Shown piece after piece: positions 23,701 through 34,918 of a stretch of DNA of 64,000 bases. The stretch comes from Hyphochytrium catenoides (Eukaryota; Sar; Hyphochytriomycetes; Hyphochytriales; Hyphochytriaceae): NCBI GenBank assembly GCA_900088475.1, contig FLMG01000549.1, positions 1 to 64,000 of the forward strand. The letters are read 5' to 3'. Positions within the stretch are counted from its first letter, which is position 1. Every line of letters begins with the position of its first letter. Made by a program: the position numbers and the translations under genes. The notes under the pieces are model-generated. The model saw only the letters and a program-made list of their open reading frames with translations, was not told the DNA's origin and searched no databases.

Positions 23701-25399
23701 CTTATAGCCCGAGGCTACTGTCAAGTCAGAGTGAGCATCATGATCCTCTTTTTGACTGGAACTATCCCCTAGAACGCTTGCTCGGATGCTATCAGGGTTA
23801 GTGTACCGCAAGCACTTTCGGAATATGAAAGGGACGGAGAGCTAGGAGAGGAGAGTAAGCCATACACACTTAGCGCCAAACGCGTGGAACCCCTCTATAC
23901 TCACAAGAGATTTATACCTTGACAGGCCTTAGCCAGTCCGTTTCCGGAGCACAGAATCGAGCAATCGCTTTCGCTCTATTACATTCTCAGCATTACATAG
24001 AAGTCAAGGTACGGCTTTTCTATGACATGCCATCTCAGTTTCCCTCATGAGCTTTGTGTGTAAGCGGTTACGGTTCATCGCTCCGTTGTGGCAAGTGTTT
24101 CTGCTCACGAAATGAACCTCATTCCCAAACAGCCGATGTTATCCCGGAAACTTATCTTTCGCCTCAATTTGTCTTGCAATTCGACTTTTGAATAGGCTGC
24201 TGAGGCTCTAAAGGCCCTAGCGCCTTCTTCAACCACAGTCCAAGAGTTAGACGTCGCCACGGCTCTTGCAGTTGCCTTCGTCAATCAGCAGGTTCCCAAG
24301 CGCCTCATTTCAGAGCTTCGAGAGATGGTGAAAGAGAAGGTGGGGTCGTCATAAAGAGGGTTATTTTTCTAGAATTCATGACGTCGGACACGCTTCTAGT
24401 GATTTGAAAACACTTACTGTCTGTGCCTATCTTTGTTGATGCCTTCTCATGTGTATGGCGGAGTAAGCTTTCTCAGTGCCATGAAACTCTTATATCCATC
24501 CATCTCTAGGTGGAGAGCAGCATTAGGAAAGTCGGGAGACAAGTGCGATTACCCTCAACAGTGGCTCAGAAGGTCCATAAGGGAAATGAGCTGATTACAG
24601 ATGATAAGGATATAGAAAGAGGTAGAACCACTTCAAGGACGGAGGTCAAAGGAGAAACACCCGAGCTAGAGAACATTACCAGAAACCTTGCCTTCGACTT
24701 TCTGTCAGTATCTCCTGGGGCTGCGGGGGACAGCGAAGATCCCGCCGTCAATGCAATCGAGCATTCCTCAGCTTGTGGTGAAACGGGACTCGAAATGTCT
24801 GGCAGAGCTGGTGAGGCAGGACCCGAAGATGGAAACAACAGGATGCTGGGAGACACTTCTAGTCTCATCTCTGGTCTTGATGGGCTTTCTCTCGCGGCTA
24901 TGTCTTCGTTGTCGGGTGCTCGCTTCATGGCAATAGCGGAGGCAATAGGAATGGAAAGCTCGGTGATGCAGAGCATCAAAATTCGACAGCTAGCTCGTGT
25001 CTGGAGTGACGAGGTAACGCATTCACAGATGATCCCCTCCACTAATCCTATCACCCTCTCACTCGTCTCCTTTGTGGGTAATCTCCCTGCTTGCCCCTAA
25101 TTGTCTATCTGTAGCTCAAACACAGATTTCTCCCTACCCAGCATATAGAAAGGGCAATCCTCTCCTTTCTACACCCAGTTCCAACTAAACAGGCGGTGGA
25201 AGCAGACCTCCTAATGTATAGGAAGCCTTTAGAACCACGTGGCGCCACCTGGGCCAAGCTGACTGTGACCAGAATTGTGCTAGAAGTGCTTTCGAATTAC
25301 CCCTCTCTACCTCTTCTGGAGGGCTGCATGAAAGTCTACCACAAGCGATTCAGCTCGCTGCTGCCAGAATACTTTCCGGCTAAGCCAGTTCATGAGTAG
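17787..25399 (+). CDS. Codanin-1 homologue
   Basis: Codanin-1 binds the histone chaperone ASF1 and CDIN1 in animals. The ATG at 17787 opens exon 1 (to 17885), carrying LLGSLLQRETSLDTFLERWL, matching the human N-terminal helix in order and spacing. Exon 2 (18155-18670) is polar and carries EEDFPSLAAR. Exon 3 (from 18744) has the ASF1-binding-like motif RKRVPTTLV. Downstream exons carry LLRMAELYAFALANG with FAPNVATEIQLL, PWQQFKAEFQQQV, ENQEFFYLFIRSC, VLAKFLGLLLF, IPWVLDHLRML and YYQDVFHIL, collinear with human codanin-1. The last exon has WAKLTVTRIVLEVL and ends at the TAG closing at 25399. Most introns are 60-400 bases. Some middle joins are unresolved. The family call rests on many short matches recalled for the animal protein, so a profile search should confirm it. 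Confidence 0.78.
21911..21942. repeat. (GT)n microsatellite with poly-G end
   Basis: About eleven GT units are followed by nine or ten G, inside an intron of the codanin-1 homologue. It is a simple repeat, likely length-variable between individuals. Confidence 0.9.
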
Positions 25400-25509
25400 C
25401 ATGTTATGTAGCACTAGGGCTGCATGAAAGTCTACCACAAGCGATTCAGCTCGCTGCCAGAATACTTTCCGGGTAAGCCAGCTGATGAGAAGCATGTTAT
25501 GTAGCACTA
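25321..25509 (+). repeat. Tandem duplication across the codanin-1 stop codon
   Basis: Copy 1 is 25321-25416 (96 bases) and copy 2 is 25417-25509 (93 bases), directly adjacent and about 92 percent alike. Copy 2 lost one CTG near its middle and carries a few substitutions. The TAG that ends the gene in copy 1 reads AAG in copy 2. Both copies begin GGGCTGCATGAAAGTC and end ATGTTATGTAGCACTA. Confidence 0.95.
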
Positions 25510-25870
25510 TAACACGAGGAGGCCAAAGCTCTCTCTGCACTCTTGAACGCATTGCCGCAACCGGTCGCGTCCGAGTCCAGGTCACATCGATGCTATGCTG
25601 GAGACCAAGTATAACCCCTTGATAAGATTGCGGATCAATGTGCTTTGAAGATTGAGACGAGTACATAGCTTGTAGATCCCAAGGTAACGAAGATGATCTT
25701 GGCCACTCGCTTTTGTTACGAAACCTGTATTATTTATATATTTATTTTTAAGGAGACCATACCCCTCCACCCGCCTCGCTGCTGCCATTGAGACAAAGAG
25801 CTCTCCTAAGGCAGAGAAATCGCGGTCTAACGTTCATCCTTGTAACTCTGTATAGTAAGCTTGGTTATGT
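25510..25870. other. Convergent intergenic region
   Basis: About 360 bases between the duplication and the stop codon of the desaturase on the other strand. An AT-rich stretch lies at 25,728-25,752. No gene is seen. Confidence 0.5.
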
Positions 25871-26935
25871 CTAGTCAAAGTTCTTGTGCTCCATATCAAT
25901 CCGATCCTGCAAGCTCCATTGCCGCATGAAGATAAAGCTAAGCAGCAGCTTAGTGTAACTCTTATAGGAATAAAGGCCATTATAGTACTCCGGAGCCTCC
26001 GCCCTCACTTTTGGGAGCTTGTTCCACGGCACAGAGGGGAAATCGTGGTGCTCATTATGAAAGCCTATATTGAAGGCAACCCGATTGAGTGGGCCATAGT
26101 AGGAGTACGTCGTCTGAAAGGGCTGGGTCGGGTAGTGTTCCTGAATCCATCGTGCGCCTAGGGGATGGAGCCCAATGGAGAAGAGAGAGGCCAGTAGCAT
26201 GTAAACAAGCACTTCAAGCCCCAGATAGTGCCAGATGAGGTAATTACAGCTTAACCCTACTGCGGTATTTGAGGCTATCCAAAGCAGTTCCTTCTTTGAA
26301 GGGATTTTGTATGTGTAGATGGCCAGCCGGAAAGACTGAATGAGCCAGAAAAATGCAAGCCAGAGTGCCTTCCGCACAGGACTATTACCCACAAATCTGG
26401 CCTCTACGTCGGTGGGAACGTCAGGATCTCGGTGTACCTGGTTGAGTTCAATGTGGTGCAGAATGTGATAAAAGCGGAAGGTCATCGCTGTGGGGATGAT
26501 GTGTGGGATGTTAGAGAAGATCGCACCGGCCCGATTTAGGGAGACGCTCTTGAAGACTAGATTGTGCGCGAAGTCGTGAATGAGAACCCAAAGGGCATGG
26601 TCAACGACCGCTCCCACAAAGTAGCAGGAGAGTAAAGCACCCCAGATGGGCAGGTAGGAGGTGCTCAGAACGGCGACCACCAGCTGAAAGGTCACCAGGA
26701 TCACGGAGAGGGCGGCAGTGAGTGGATTCCTTCCACAAAGGCTGGCTATACTAGGATGTGACTTCAGGATCTTTGTCCTCCTGTCTCCATGAGGATGGCG
26801 CTTCCTGCTTTTCCTCTCCATCTCCTCCTCCTCTCCCTCAGTAGAGATGCGATTCTTGTCGGACTTCATGGTGGAAATCTCCGAATGAAGAAATGCAGCT
26901 TTGGAAGCCGCGGACTTGCAATCGAGCTCAACCAT
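25871..26935 (-). CDS. Sphingolipid delta-4 desaturase (DES1-like)
   Basis: A single exon of 354 codons from the first in-frame ATG at 26935; later ATGs at 26869 and 26821 are also plausible. The family desaturates the sphingoid base of dihydroceramide in the ER membrane. The N-terminal block HPHGDRRTKILKSHPSI matches the DES lipid-desaturase N-terminal region. Four or so hydrophobic segments carry three His boxes: HDFAH near residue 120, HILHH near 157 and HNEHH, followed by DFP, near 293. TYSYYGPLN just before box 3 is typical of DES1. Box 1 reads HDFAH where most family members have HExxH; the His pair is kept, so activity is still expected. Whether it is a C4-hydroxylase, a delta-4 desaturase or both cannot be told. 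Confidence 0.9.
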   Translation of the reverse strand: MVELDCKSAASKAAFLHSEISTMKSDKNRISTEGEEEEMERKSRKRHPHGDRRTKILKSHPSIASLCGRNPLTAALSVILVTFQLVVAVLSTSYLPIWGALLSCYFVGAVVDHALWVLIHDFAHNLVFKSVSLNRAGAIFSNIPHIIPTAMTFRFYHILHHIELNQVHRDPDVPTDVEARFVGNSPVRKALWLAFFWLIQSFRLAIYTYKIPSKKELLWIASNTAVGLSCNYLIWHYLGLEVLVYMLLASLFSIGLHPLGARWIQEHYPTQPFQTTYSYYGPLNRVAFNIGFHNEHHDFPSVPWNKLPKVRAEAPEYYNGLYSYKSYTKLLLSFIFMRQWSLQDRIDMEHKNFD

Positions 26936-27311
26936 CCTGACACCTGATCCCAGTTCCTCAACTCGGTTAGCTCTGGGGTGATAAGTCCACTGCAACGTGG
27001 AGCCAACTCGGTGAGTGTGATGTGTGCGGCTTAAAGGAGAATAGCTACTGGCTTAGCCCCCGCAGATCCCAATTATGCTGACCACAAATAGAGCTGAGAT
27101 TTGCTGCGCTAGCAGGCCTGTTCTGTCCTGTCCAGAGCTTCCTGAATGAAGAGGCATGCACTATGTCCTTTTGAGTGACGACGAGTTAGGAAAAGACAGA
27201 TTCACTTCTGTGTAGCTGCTGATCGAGAAGACCAGAAACGGGTCACTCGGCACAAGATGTAGAGCTCACTTATCTACAAAGGCAAAGCTTTCCCAACAAA
27301 AGGTCAATCTT

Positions 27312-27347
27312 CTCCTCTTCCTCCCCCTGCTCCTCTTCCTCCCCCTG
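27312..27347. repeat. Perfect 18-base tandem duplication
   Basis: The unit CTCCTCTTCCTCCCCCTG occurs twice in direct succession at 27312-27329 and 27330-27347 within a pyrimidine-rich tract. Confidence 0.9.
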
Positions 27348-29019
27348 CTTCTCAAGCTCAATCTTCTCTAAAGTTCCAGATCATCTTCATTACCCAGCAA
27401 AAATTTTCCTTGTTCCTCCCATCATCAACTCCTCCGCTGCTACCGCTGCTGCCCAAGATCTTGGCCCCCCTTCTTCTCACCTCTGCATCTAGGGTATAAT
27501 AATACAGTAGATGGAACATACTCTATAGTCCCATCAGGAGTTTGGCTAATAATATGCTCAAGGTAAGCGTGGAGAGTGCAGGCTTCTGATGTTCTGATTC
27601 GAGGGTGCGGGACAAAGACGACATTGGACAGACAAACACCCCTGCAGCTGCCCTCCTGACCAACAATAGTCGCATTTACAGTGGGTCGGGATTTTATGTA
27701 GCCATTGATTTACGGTTCCCTATAATAATGATCAAAGGGTCCAGTGGGATGGTCGGTTGCCATAGACGATGCGAGGAGGAGAACCGATGTTTGTCGTACC
27801 ATCGGGGCGGAGTTGCAGGGCCATGAAAGTCAAACACCCCTGCCTACTGTCCGTTACTGGCTCTACGGACTCAAGCCTTCCAAAAATAATGATAATGTTG
27901 CCTGATTATAATAGTAAATGACATACATCTCGTAGAGGTCAGTGTGGGAAGTAACTTCGTTCCTCAGTCCTTCTTGTTGGTGTGGTGGGCCCTGATCATT
28001 GGTGAAGAAGGCCAAAAGTATGGCACTAACCTGATGAATTATTGTTCTCTCTTCTTTCTTCTCCCTGGACTCTCCCTCAAATGATCCATCCCTCCTTTTT
28101 GCCTGGCCTTTTTACTCTAGGACTAATAAGCTTTCACTGTTGGTTACCCACTACGTTAACATCGCCGGTGGTCTTAGCATTATTCACCACCATCCCATCA
28201 CCCATCATCTCATTAACACTTCTCTCAGTATGCAGACAAGCTTTTCCACCGTTCACAACAGCTGATGGGGCGGGCAACAACTTCCTCCCTGCTACCTTTT
28301 TCTTCTTTGGCACCAGCTCCGACCTTCAACCATTTTTTCAATCTCTCAGAGCGGGGAGTGACGTTTGGATAATATTGTGTCAGCTGCACCTGTTCTTTCT
28401 CTTCCGAGTTTCTTGAAGGAGTAGTAGTAACAGAGTTGTTGTTATTATCTAATAAACGTTGGTGAGGGCCTGCTGCTCGCTCCGAGATGATCATCTCTTC
28501 CCGAATGAGAATAACGCGGGATACTACGCCAGTTAGTAGTAAAGAAGAAAGCTTGATTATTTTACTCTATCAAAGTTTTCTTCCAGATCTATTTTATTTT
28601 GTTGAACCACCAGGAGCAGCGTGCGAGTTCTGTTATAGTGAGCCTCGTGCTAGCTAAATTCCTAGGTAGTCCTTCTACCATCAGCGCTCTTCTCCTCTGT
28701 CTCCAACAGCGGCAATAATAATAGTCAACATCACCCATACAAGTAATCTTCTTCTTATCAACCGATTCGCTGCACTACTCGGTCCAAGCAAGTAATACGA
28801 CGTTGTTCTCAATGCTTTACTGTTGTGGAGCATCTTCCTCAGTATTTGTAAGAATATAAGGCGGCCTTACGGAGTGGTTTATAAACCTCGATAAAAGAAA
28901 GACTGTTTGTCCATTGAGGAGGAGGCAGCTCTTCGGTATTAGTTGTTATGGTCCAGCCCTTGTTTGCGGCAGGGATATAAGAAAGAAGGACCCATCCATC
29001 ATCATGACTAAGGGGGGGA

Positions 29020-29023
29020 NNNN
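29020..29023. other. Assembly gap (4 N) after poly-G
   Basis: Four undetermined bases follow a run of seven G and one A. A homopolymer or other hard-to-read sequence is the likely cause. Confidence 0.95.
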
Positions 29024-29399
29024 TGTGGAATAAATGGAAAGATTCATGATGGAGCCGTTGGTGCCCAAACTTCCAAAAGGGCAAAGGGCGGGAACGCGGG
29101 AAGGGACCAGCACGAGGAACCGAGGCATGATGCTCGAAGAGAAGCAGAAGACAGAAGAAGAGGACACTCGACGAGAACGCAGCAGCGCCACCTCCTCTCA
29201 CATCATCATCCTTACATTCTGCGTCTTGGGTTCCTCAATCACAGTCAACACCAAGCTTTGCTCTGCAGTGGCCATACACTGCTGCTCTCTGACTGAAGTC
29301 GAAGTGCAAGCTCTTCCAGATCTGCGAGCTAATGAAAGGATGGAGCTGATCAGGGTCAGCGCCATTCCTTGCTACTAAGGGGAACCTCTATGGGGGCCG

Positions 29400-30362
29400 A
29401 TGACACTACTCAATAGAGAAACAATCTGGGGACACGATAGAGACCAATCTTGGGACGCTCTAGGCAATAGACTTGAGCAAAGCTCCATTACAGAAAACCT
29501 AGCATACAAGATGGATGAGTCCTCTGAGCGGACTTTCGTGGCTGGAATGCCAGCTATCAGAAAAGACGACTTGTCTTCGGAAAGTGCTCGGACCTCGACT
29601 CCTGTACTTGGAGGTCTCGGCCAATCCGTCCAGGAGAAGTGCTTGGCAGATACCGTGATATCTGAAAACTCCGTATTACCCACAGGAGAAACACAATCAG
29701 AGTCTCAAGAATTGCTCGAGCTGCGAAAAGCCGTCGAATTATTATCGCAGCAGCTTTTGAAGTCAACACTGAGCGATGATGCCAAAGAGCGAGAGATATC
29801 AAGGCTCTCTGCCTTCTTATCACTACCAAAAGGGGAAGCTACTGCCGCAGCGATGCAAAACCAAAGTTCCCCTCGGCCTCTCAGTTCACCTGGATCCAAG
29901 TTTCACTCGCCGTCCCCCAAATGCCAACGCCAAAGACGGGATCCTTTGAGTTCATCGGCGCCTCAACCGGAATGCCCAATCTGTCTCTTACCTCTTATGT
30001 CTAAGGGAAAGGCAGTGTTCAGGACGACCTGTGGACATGAGTTCCATTTCCGATGCGTGAAGCAGTGCGTCCTAGCTGACCATGAAGGGTGTCCACTTTG
30101 CAGGCGGAAATTCAGGTAATCAATAGCACGCAAACGCTAAAATTTCTGTGCTAACACGAACTTTTACCCCCTCCTATGCAGTGATATGACACCTCCACGG
30201 ACCCCATCTATCCGTATGCCTGGCTTCGTGACAGCTCGAATAGCGCTGAGAGAGCAGCTAGCAATTAGACATGAAGACGCTGAATATGATCTCGGGGCCC
30301 AAGACACAACACAATCCCAAACCACATCGGCGACGCCAGTTATCTCCAGAAGGCGTTCTTAG
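29400..30362 (+). CDS. RING-H2 finger protein, probable E3 ubiquitin ligase
   Basis: Two exons, 29400-30115 and 30182-30362, join in frame to give 298 residues. A polar N-terminal half includes a predicted coiled coil around ELLELRKAVELLSQQ. The RING-H2 finger is at residues 192-234: CPIC, then CGHEFHFRC, then CPLC, giving zinc ligands C192, C195, C211, H213, H216, C219, C231 and C234. After the ring comes a basic, Thr/Ser-rich tail ending in SRRRS. No transmembrane segment is visible, so it is probably soluble. Its substrate is unknown. It converges on the CCDC13 homologue, whose stop codon lies only 70 bases away on the other strand. Confidence 0.88.
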
Positions 30363-30431
30363 GATCTGAGTTAGAGTGACTAGACACGGTAGTTCTACCG
30401 GACGCAAAGATTATACTTATTCATTCACTTT

Positions 30432-33400
30432 TCATCTCCTGGATCTCGCCATAAGCGTCTCATACTTGGTTCGCACAGCTTCCACTTCTCGTCGAAGGAA
30501 TTCATTATCCTATTGACCAAACTGTGAGCATAAGAAGTGATAGAGACGTTGACACAGATTACCTGGGCTAACTGCATCTCCCTTTCTGAGCCTATTCCCG
30601 TCTGCGTCTCCTCAAGCCCTATCTTTCCCCTAATCTGGGGAGTGGCGTCAACTAACAGCTGCCATTGCCTGCTGCTTAGTGCAGAGAGTACTCACCACAC
30701 GTTGAAGGTGCTGTATGGCTTCAACAAAGGTCCGCTTCTCTTGCTCCAACATATCTCTCAGTATCGAAATCTCTTTCTCTTTAGCGGCAAGCGTAGATTG
30801 ATATGCGCTTCGAAGCTTACTATTCTCCGCTGCATAGAGCCCGTGATGAGTTAAGTCCGGTTGGCAAGGCTTTCTTCAAAGACGTTACTTTGACTCGTGC
30901 TCTTACCCTTGATGGACTCCAACATAGCTTTAACACCATCTTCACTCCCGCTGGCCCTTTGAGGCTTCTGTATACGGCGGTCAGGAGAATGGAAACGGAA
31001 CTACGCGACATATGAAGGTCCACATACCCCATCGGTAGCACGAGTTCTTTCATAATCCAGCATTTGACTCTTAAGGGCGTTTATAGCTCTCAGTCCTGCC
31101 TCTACCTTCTCCTCTGCCTCTAGATGTTTGGCTTTGTATAGCTCACAGAGTTCTGAAAGTCTATGGTTTTCAATCTAACAAACACGTAAATGTGAGGCGC
31201 ATAGTTAAAACTTCTCAATCAAATAGTCTCCCCACCTCCATTAGCTTGCCGTTCGTTATGGCTGTTTGCGCTTCAAGATCTTGCTGGGCTTCCCTTCTGA
31301 GTTCGGAGCTGTTGGGTCTCCGTGACCCTCGTGATTGCTGACTGTCAGAACTGGCTGGACGGCTGTTCGCTGCCTTCAGCTGTTCCTCGAGCTTCCTCAC
31401 CTCTTGCCTTAGTTGCCTGATAATCTCTTCTTGAGATGTAATCTGCCATTTCGCTGAGTAACAGAGACCGGCCTCAAAGTCTGACCCCACACTACCTGTC
31501 GCGACTGATCCCTTAGCAATGTTTTTGTTCTTTGTTGTTCTTCCGGGGACATTAACCCTTCCGCTCCATCTGCACTAGCCAGACTGCTGGCTGACTCCTC
31601 GAGCTGGCTCTGGGCCGTCCGCAGCGAGTTACGGACACTGTCTAGCTCGGCCCTCAGCGCATCTATGAAGTGGTTGTCGGTATCGGTCTTATCCAACAGG
31701 GTCCTGATGTGCTCCTTGGTCTTTGCCACCTAGCCAATGCCATCCTGTTGGTTTGGTTTTATAATCGGAATGACCAGTACAATCACTGACCTCCTTTTCA
31801 AGTACTTTTGTCCGTGCTTTGGCCTTCTCATACTTCTTCTTGTTATCATGTAGCTCCATTGTTAGCCCTTGATTTTGTTGGACGAGTTGCTCTACTTCTT
31901 CTCTTCTTTTCATCGCTAAGCTGTTAATATCCTCTTGAGCCTTGTTGTCGACACCAGTGGGCTTGGACTGTAAAGTGCAGCATTTAGTCTGGCTCTGCAG
32001 ATACTGTGTAAAAAAAAGGCATCAAGGATTTACCTTGTCAAGCAGGATCTCATACTGCTTCAGCTTGGCTCTCAGCATAACAATTTGTTGCGCTCTGCCC
32101 TTCCAGCCTCCTTCTTCTTCCAAGAGCTTGTCCAAAGGAATATCTTCCCCGACCTACAAATCAAGAATGAGAAACACTACGGTGCGCAGGAGGGTAGACA
32201 CACGCGTAGCTCTCGTTGGCCGCCGACGTATTAGAAGCGGCGGAGCTGCAGAGTGTACCTCTCTTTGCAAGGCTCGTTGAGTTTTCTTCAGTTCAGCAGT
32301 CAACTTGTCACACTGAAGGCGCATCTCATGTAGTTTGCTATTTAGAGCCGCGTCAACTGTTTTGCTCTTGACTGCTTGAAAGAGGAGACTTAGATGGTAG
32401 GTAATAGCAGACTCGCCAATTTACCTACCATCGTCTTCTCCTTCCTTGCCATCGGCTTGTTCTACCTTTTTCCTCAGTTTTATCTTACTGCCCGGCTCTT
32501 CGTCCGCAGTCACGTGTACCTTCTGTGCGCTTGCCTCACTCTGTAAGGTCAGAGTTGAGGTCTAACATGGAAAGAGCTGTATATGAGATGCTCAAATGTC
32601 ACCTTAAGAATAGCAACTTCTTGCTCCAGCTTTGAGCTTTTCGATCTCTCCTTTTGCAGAGCAACATTGAGATTGCGACTCTTCTTTGCTAGTGAAAGTA
32701 TCTTCAAGTCGCGAATATCCTGCACAAAGAAGAAGCCATAAGTAGTGTTGACAGCAAGAACCCACTAAGCGAGGGAAACAGAGGTCTGATAATGGAGCCT
32801 TCTAGGGTCAGCTACGAGCTGAACGAATAATTTAGAACTCAAGAGACCGACAGACAGCGGCAGAGAAAGAGAGGAGAGGAACAAGCGTAAGTCAAATAGG
32901 TAGGGATGAATAATGGAAGCGTAAGTTTACATAGGTAGGATTCGATGTATGACCTTGTCTACCACTTCCGTCCCTTGGAGTATGTCCAGGTACTTGTTTG
33001 GGTCAAGCCCAGGGATAGGGTCAAGAGCTTCCAGGAGAACTCCCATCCTGAAAGAGCCAAACACCTAAGATTTATCGCTGAAATTTAAACAAAGGAGAGC
33101 TTCATGACGCTTACTGCTCAAGCTCTCTGTTCTTCTCATCAAGCTGCGCCAGGAGTCCAGAATTCTTCTGGACAAGCTCCTGTGTCTCCGAGAACCCATC
33201 CCACTTGAATTCCCCCTCAAACCTATTCTGGTTTGCCCTGGCAGCATCTTCAACGTCAATCTCTTCAGCTTCTGCTATTTGTGCCTCCTCCTCCTACGGC
33301 AGTGGAGAACCAGTAAGGAAGACGAGCTCACAACTTTCAAGGCTCACTTATAATAACGGTACCTGTTCGGCTAGCGTCGCCTCTCTCCTTTGACCGGCTT

Positions 33401-33569
33401 TGCCATTGCCGCGGCTCTTCGATTTCACACCCAGACCAATATCAATGTATTTCCTGCCATTAGGTGAAACCTGCTCTTTTCTTTCCACACTCTCTACTGT
33501 CAAAAATCTGTCACCAGGTATTTCCTCCTCCTCCTCCGGTCTATCAAGATACAATGGCAAGTTCGACAT
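30432..33569 (-). CDS. CCDC13 homologue, coiled-coil ciliary/centriolar-satellite protein
   Basis: About a dozen exons reading right to left from the ATG at 33569 (MSNLPLYLDRPEEEEE) to a TGA at 30432-30434. In animals CCDC13 is a centriolar-satellite protein needed for ciliogenesis. The best anchor is VGEDIPLDKLLEE, then GWKGRAQQIVMLRAKL, which matches the CCDC13 block (VGED...WRGRAQQI) in order and spacing. Other exons are heptad-rich: QKNSGLLAQLDEKNRELEQ, EEVEQLVQQNQGLTMEL, and TDNHFIDALRAELDSVR, comparable to the DDELIDAL block of CCDC13, then EIIRQLRQEVRKLEEQL and DNEFLRREVEAVRTKYE at the C-terminus. A non-coil insert, LDPIPGLDPNKYLDIL, lies near the N-terminus. Exon joins were checked for the first three and the last exon; others are approximate. 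Confidence 0.8.
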
Positions 33570-34918
33570 CTTGCAGAAGCCTGTCACAGTCTACGCCACC
33601 AAGCAGAGGGCATCACTGAGCACGCCGTGCCACCACTGTGACGATTCCAAGCCGCGCGTCAGACCCAGGCCGTCTCAGTCATCTCCCGTTCGGTAGCCCT
33701 CAGTGCTTGGATGCGGCGGCGATATTTATTGAGTCAGGCCTTCGTCGACCTAAAGCCTGAGCTCAGAACCATCAAGGAAGTGCTGGTCCTTGCTTTCCAT
33801 CAGCACTGTAACGCCTTTTCCTCTGACCAAGTCATGAGAATCATGAGCAAATAACTAATCCCCCAGCTCTGATGATAATCAAAACTTCGAACAATGATCA
33901 ATTTTATTGTGATTCCCTACCTCACTGCCATCAGTCCTTGTGATGTGTGTGCCGGCCTGAGCATGATGATACTGTTTCACCTCCTCCTCCCTTTGTTATT
34001 ACTGAGCAAGTCAAACAGTGATTCTTCCTTTATTGATGATGAGCGTGGGGCAGATCGAGCTGATGAGGAGATCAAGGCTTTATATCTGTTCTTGTCTCTT
34101 CTTCGTCCTCTTCTTTCTAGGGATGTATTTTCCTTCATCTTCTTCTTCTCCTCCCTTTTCTTCTTCGTCCCCCTCTTCTTTTGATTAGTAGAGGTAGTCA
34201 ATATTACATGATGATAATATAACTGATGATGGGGGGATAAAATATAATCTATAGCATCGTAGGACTCTTGCAGTGCGAGATCCCTTTGCTTCCTGCGCAT
34301 GATTGCTCCCAAGATACAGAGACTTCATAATAAACCATCACTGATACTCAACCATAAAGAATGGGGACTTCACTCTTGATCCAGAAAAAATACATCTGAT
34401 GTCATTGCCTATCCTTGATGACGAGAGGTTGGTGAGCCCTTCAGCCCTCGAGATAGTCTAGGTGGCTAATCGGTACTCTGTCTTGCTTGTCATTGACTCT
34501 TTTCAATTGTTTGTCAGCAAGAATAAGATTTACCTTACCACAAAGCAGCAAATTCTGGCATGACATACCAGTCCTTGCGGGCGTTAAGCTTAACGTTTTC
34601 TTCGATCACAGTTTATGAGCGGCTAATTGTGGCCCCCAAGGCCAGGTCAATGGCCTTGGTAGACCATTCATGATGTACACTTCGCTGTGCCAGGACGGTG
34701 GCCTCTTGGCAAACATCCAAGTTGTACACCATCTCTATGCCAGGATGGTGGCCTCTTGGCAGACCATCGCGATGTACCTCTCTCTGTGTTCCCACCATTG
34801 CGCCAGAAATGGAGCTCTATGAAGCGAAATCTATCCATCACCATGTCTGTAACGCGCTCTCACAACAAGGCACTATTTAACAAATGGAATAGCAAATGCT
34901 TTATTCCATAAGGTAGCT
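33570..34918. other. Intergenic with AT-rich and repeat content
   Basis: About 1.35 kb between the CCDC13 start and the eS12 stop. It has T/C-rich low-complexity sequence near 34,100-34,180 and a three-copy degenerate repeat at 34,641-34,788. No exon is supported on either strand. Confidence 0.5.
34641..34788. repeat. Three degenerate tandem copies of a 48-50 base unit
   Basis: Copies begin at 34641, 34689 and 34739, each opening GCCAGG and followed by GGCC(TCTT)GG, an ACCATC-like segment, GATGTAC or TTGTACACC, and an ending like CTCTCTGTG. Copies 2 and 3 are the closest pair (GTGGCCTCTTGGCA shared). Copy 1 is more diverged. Confidence 0.8.

Larger units (their letters stand above)
26936..29399. 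other. Long intergenic region, no gene supported
   Basis: Nearly 2.5 kb with CT-rich and T-rich stretches and no exon that can be supported. Open frames at 28,042-28,416 and 29,034-29,378 are low in recognisable content. It includes an 18-base tandem repeat (27,312-27,347), a poly-G run and a short N gap (29,020-29,023). A non-coding RNA cannot be excluded. Confidence 0.5.

Noticed and set aside
28042-28416. Open plus-strand frame of 124 codons rich in Leu, Phe and Ser
   Set aside because: The hydrophobic look comes from pyrimidine-rich DNA read in one frame. No splice partners or family motifs were seen.
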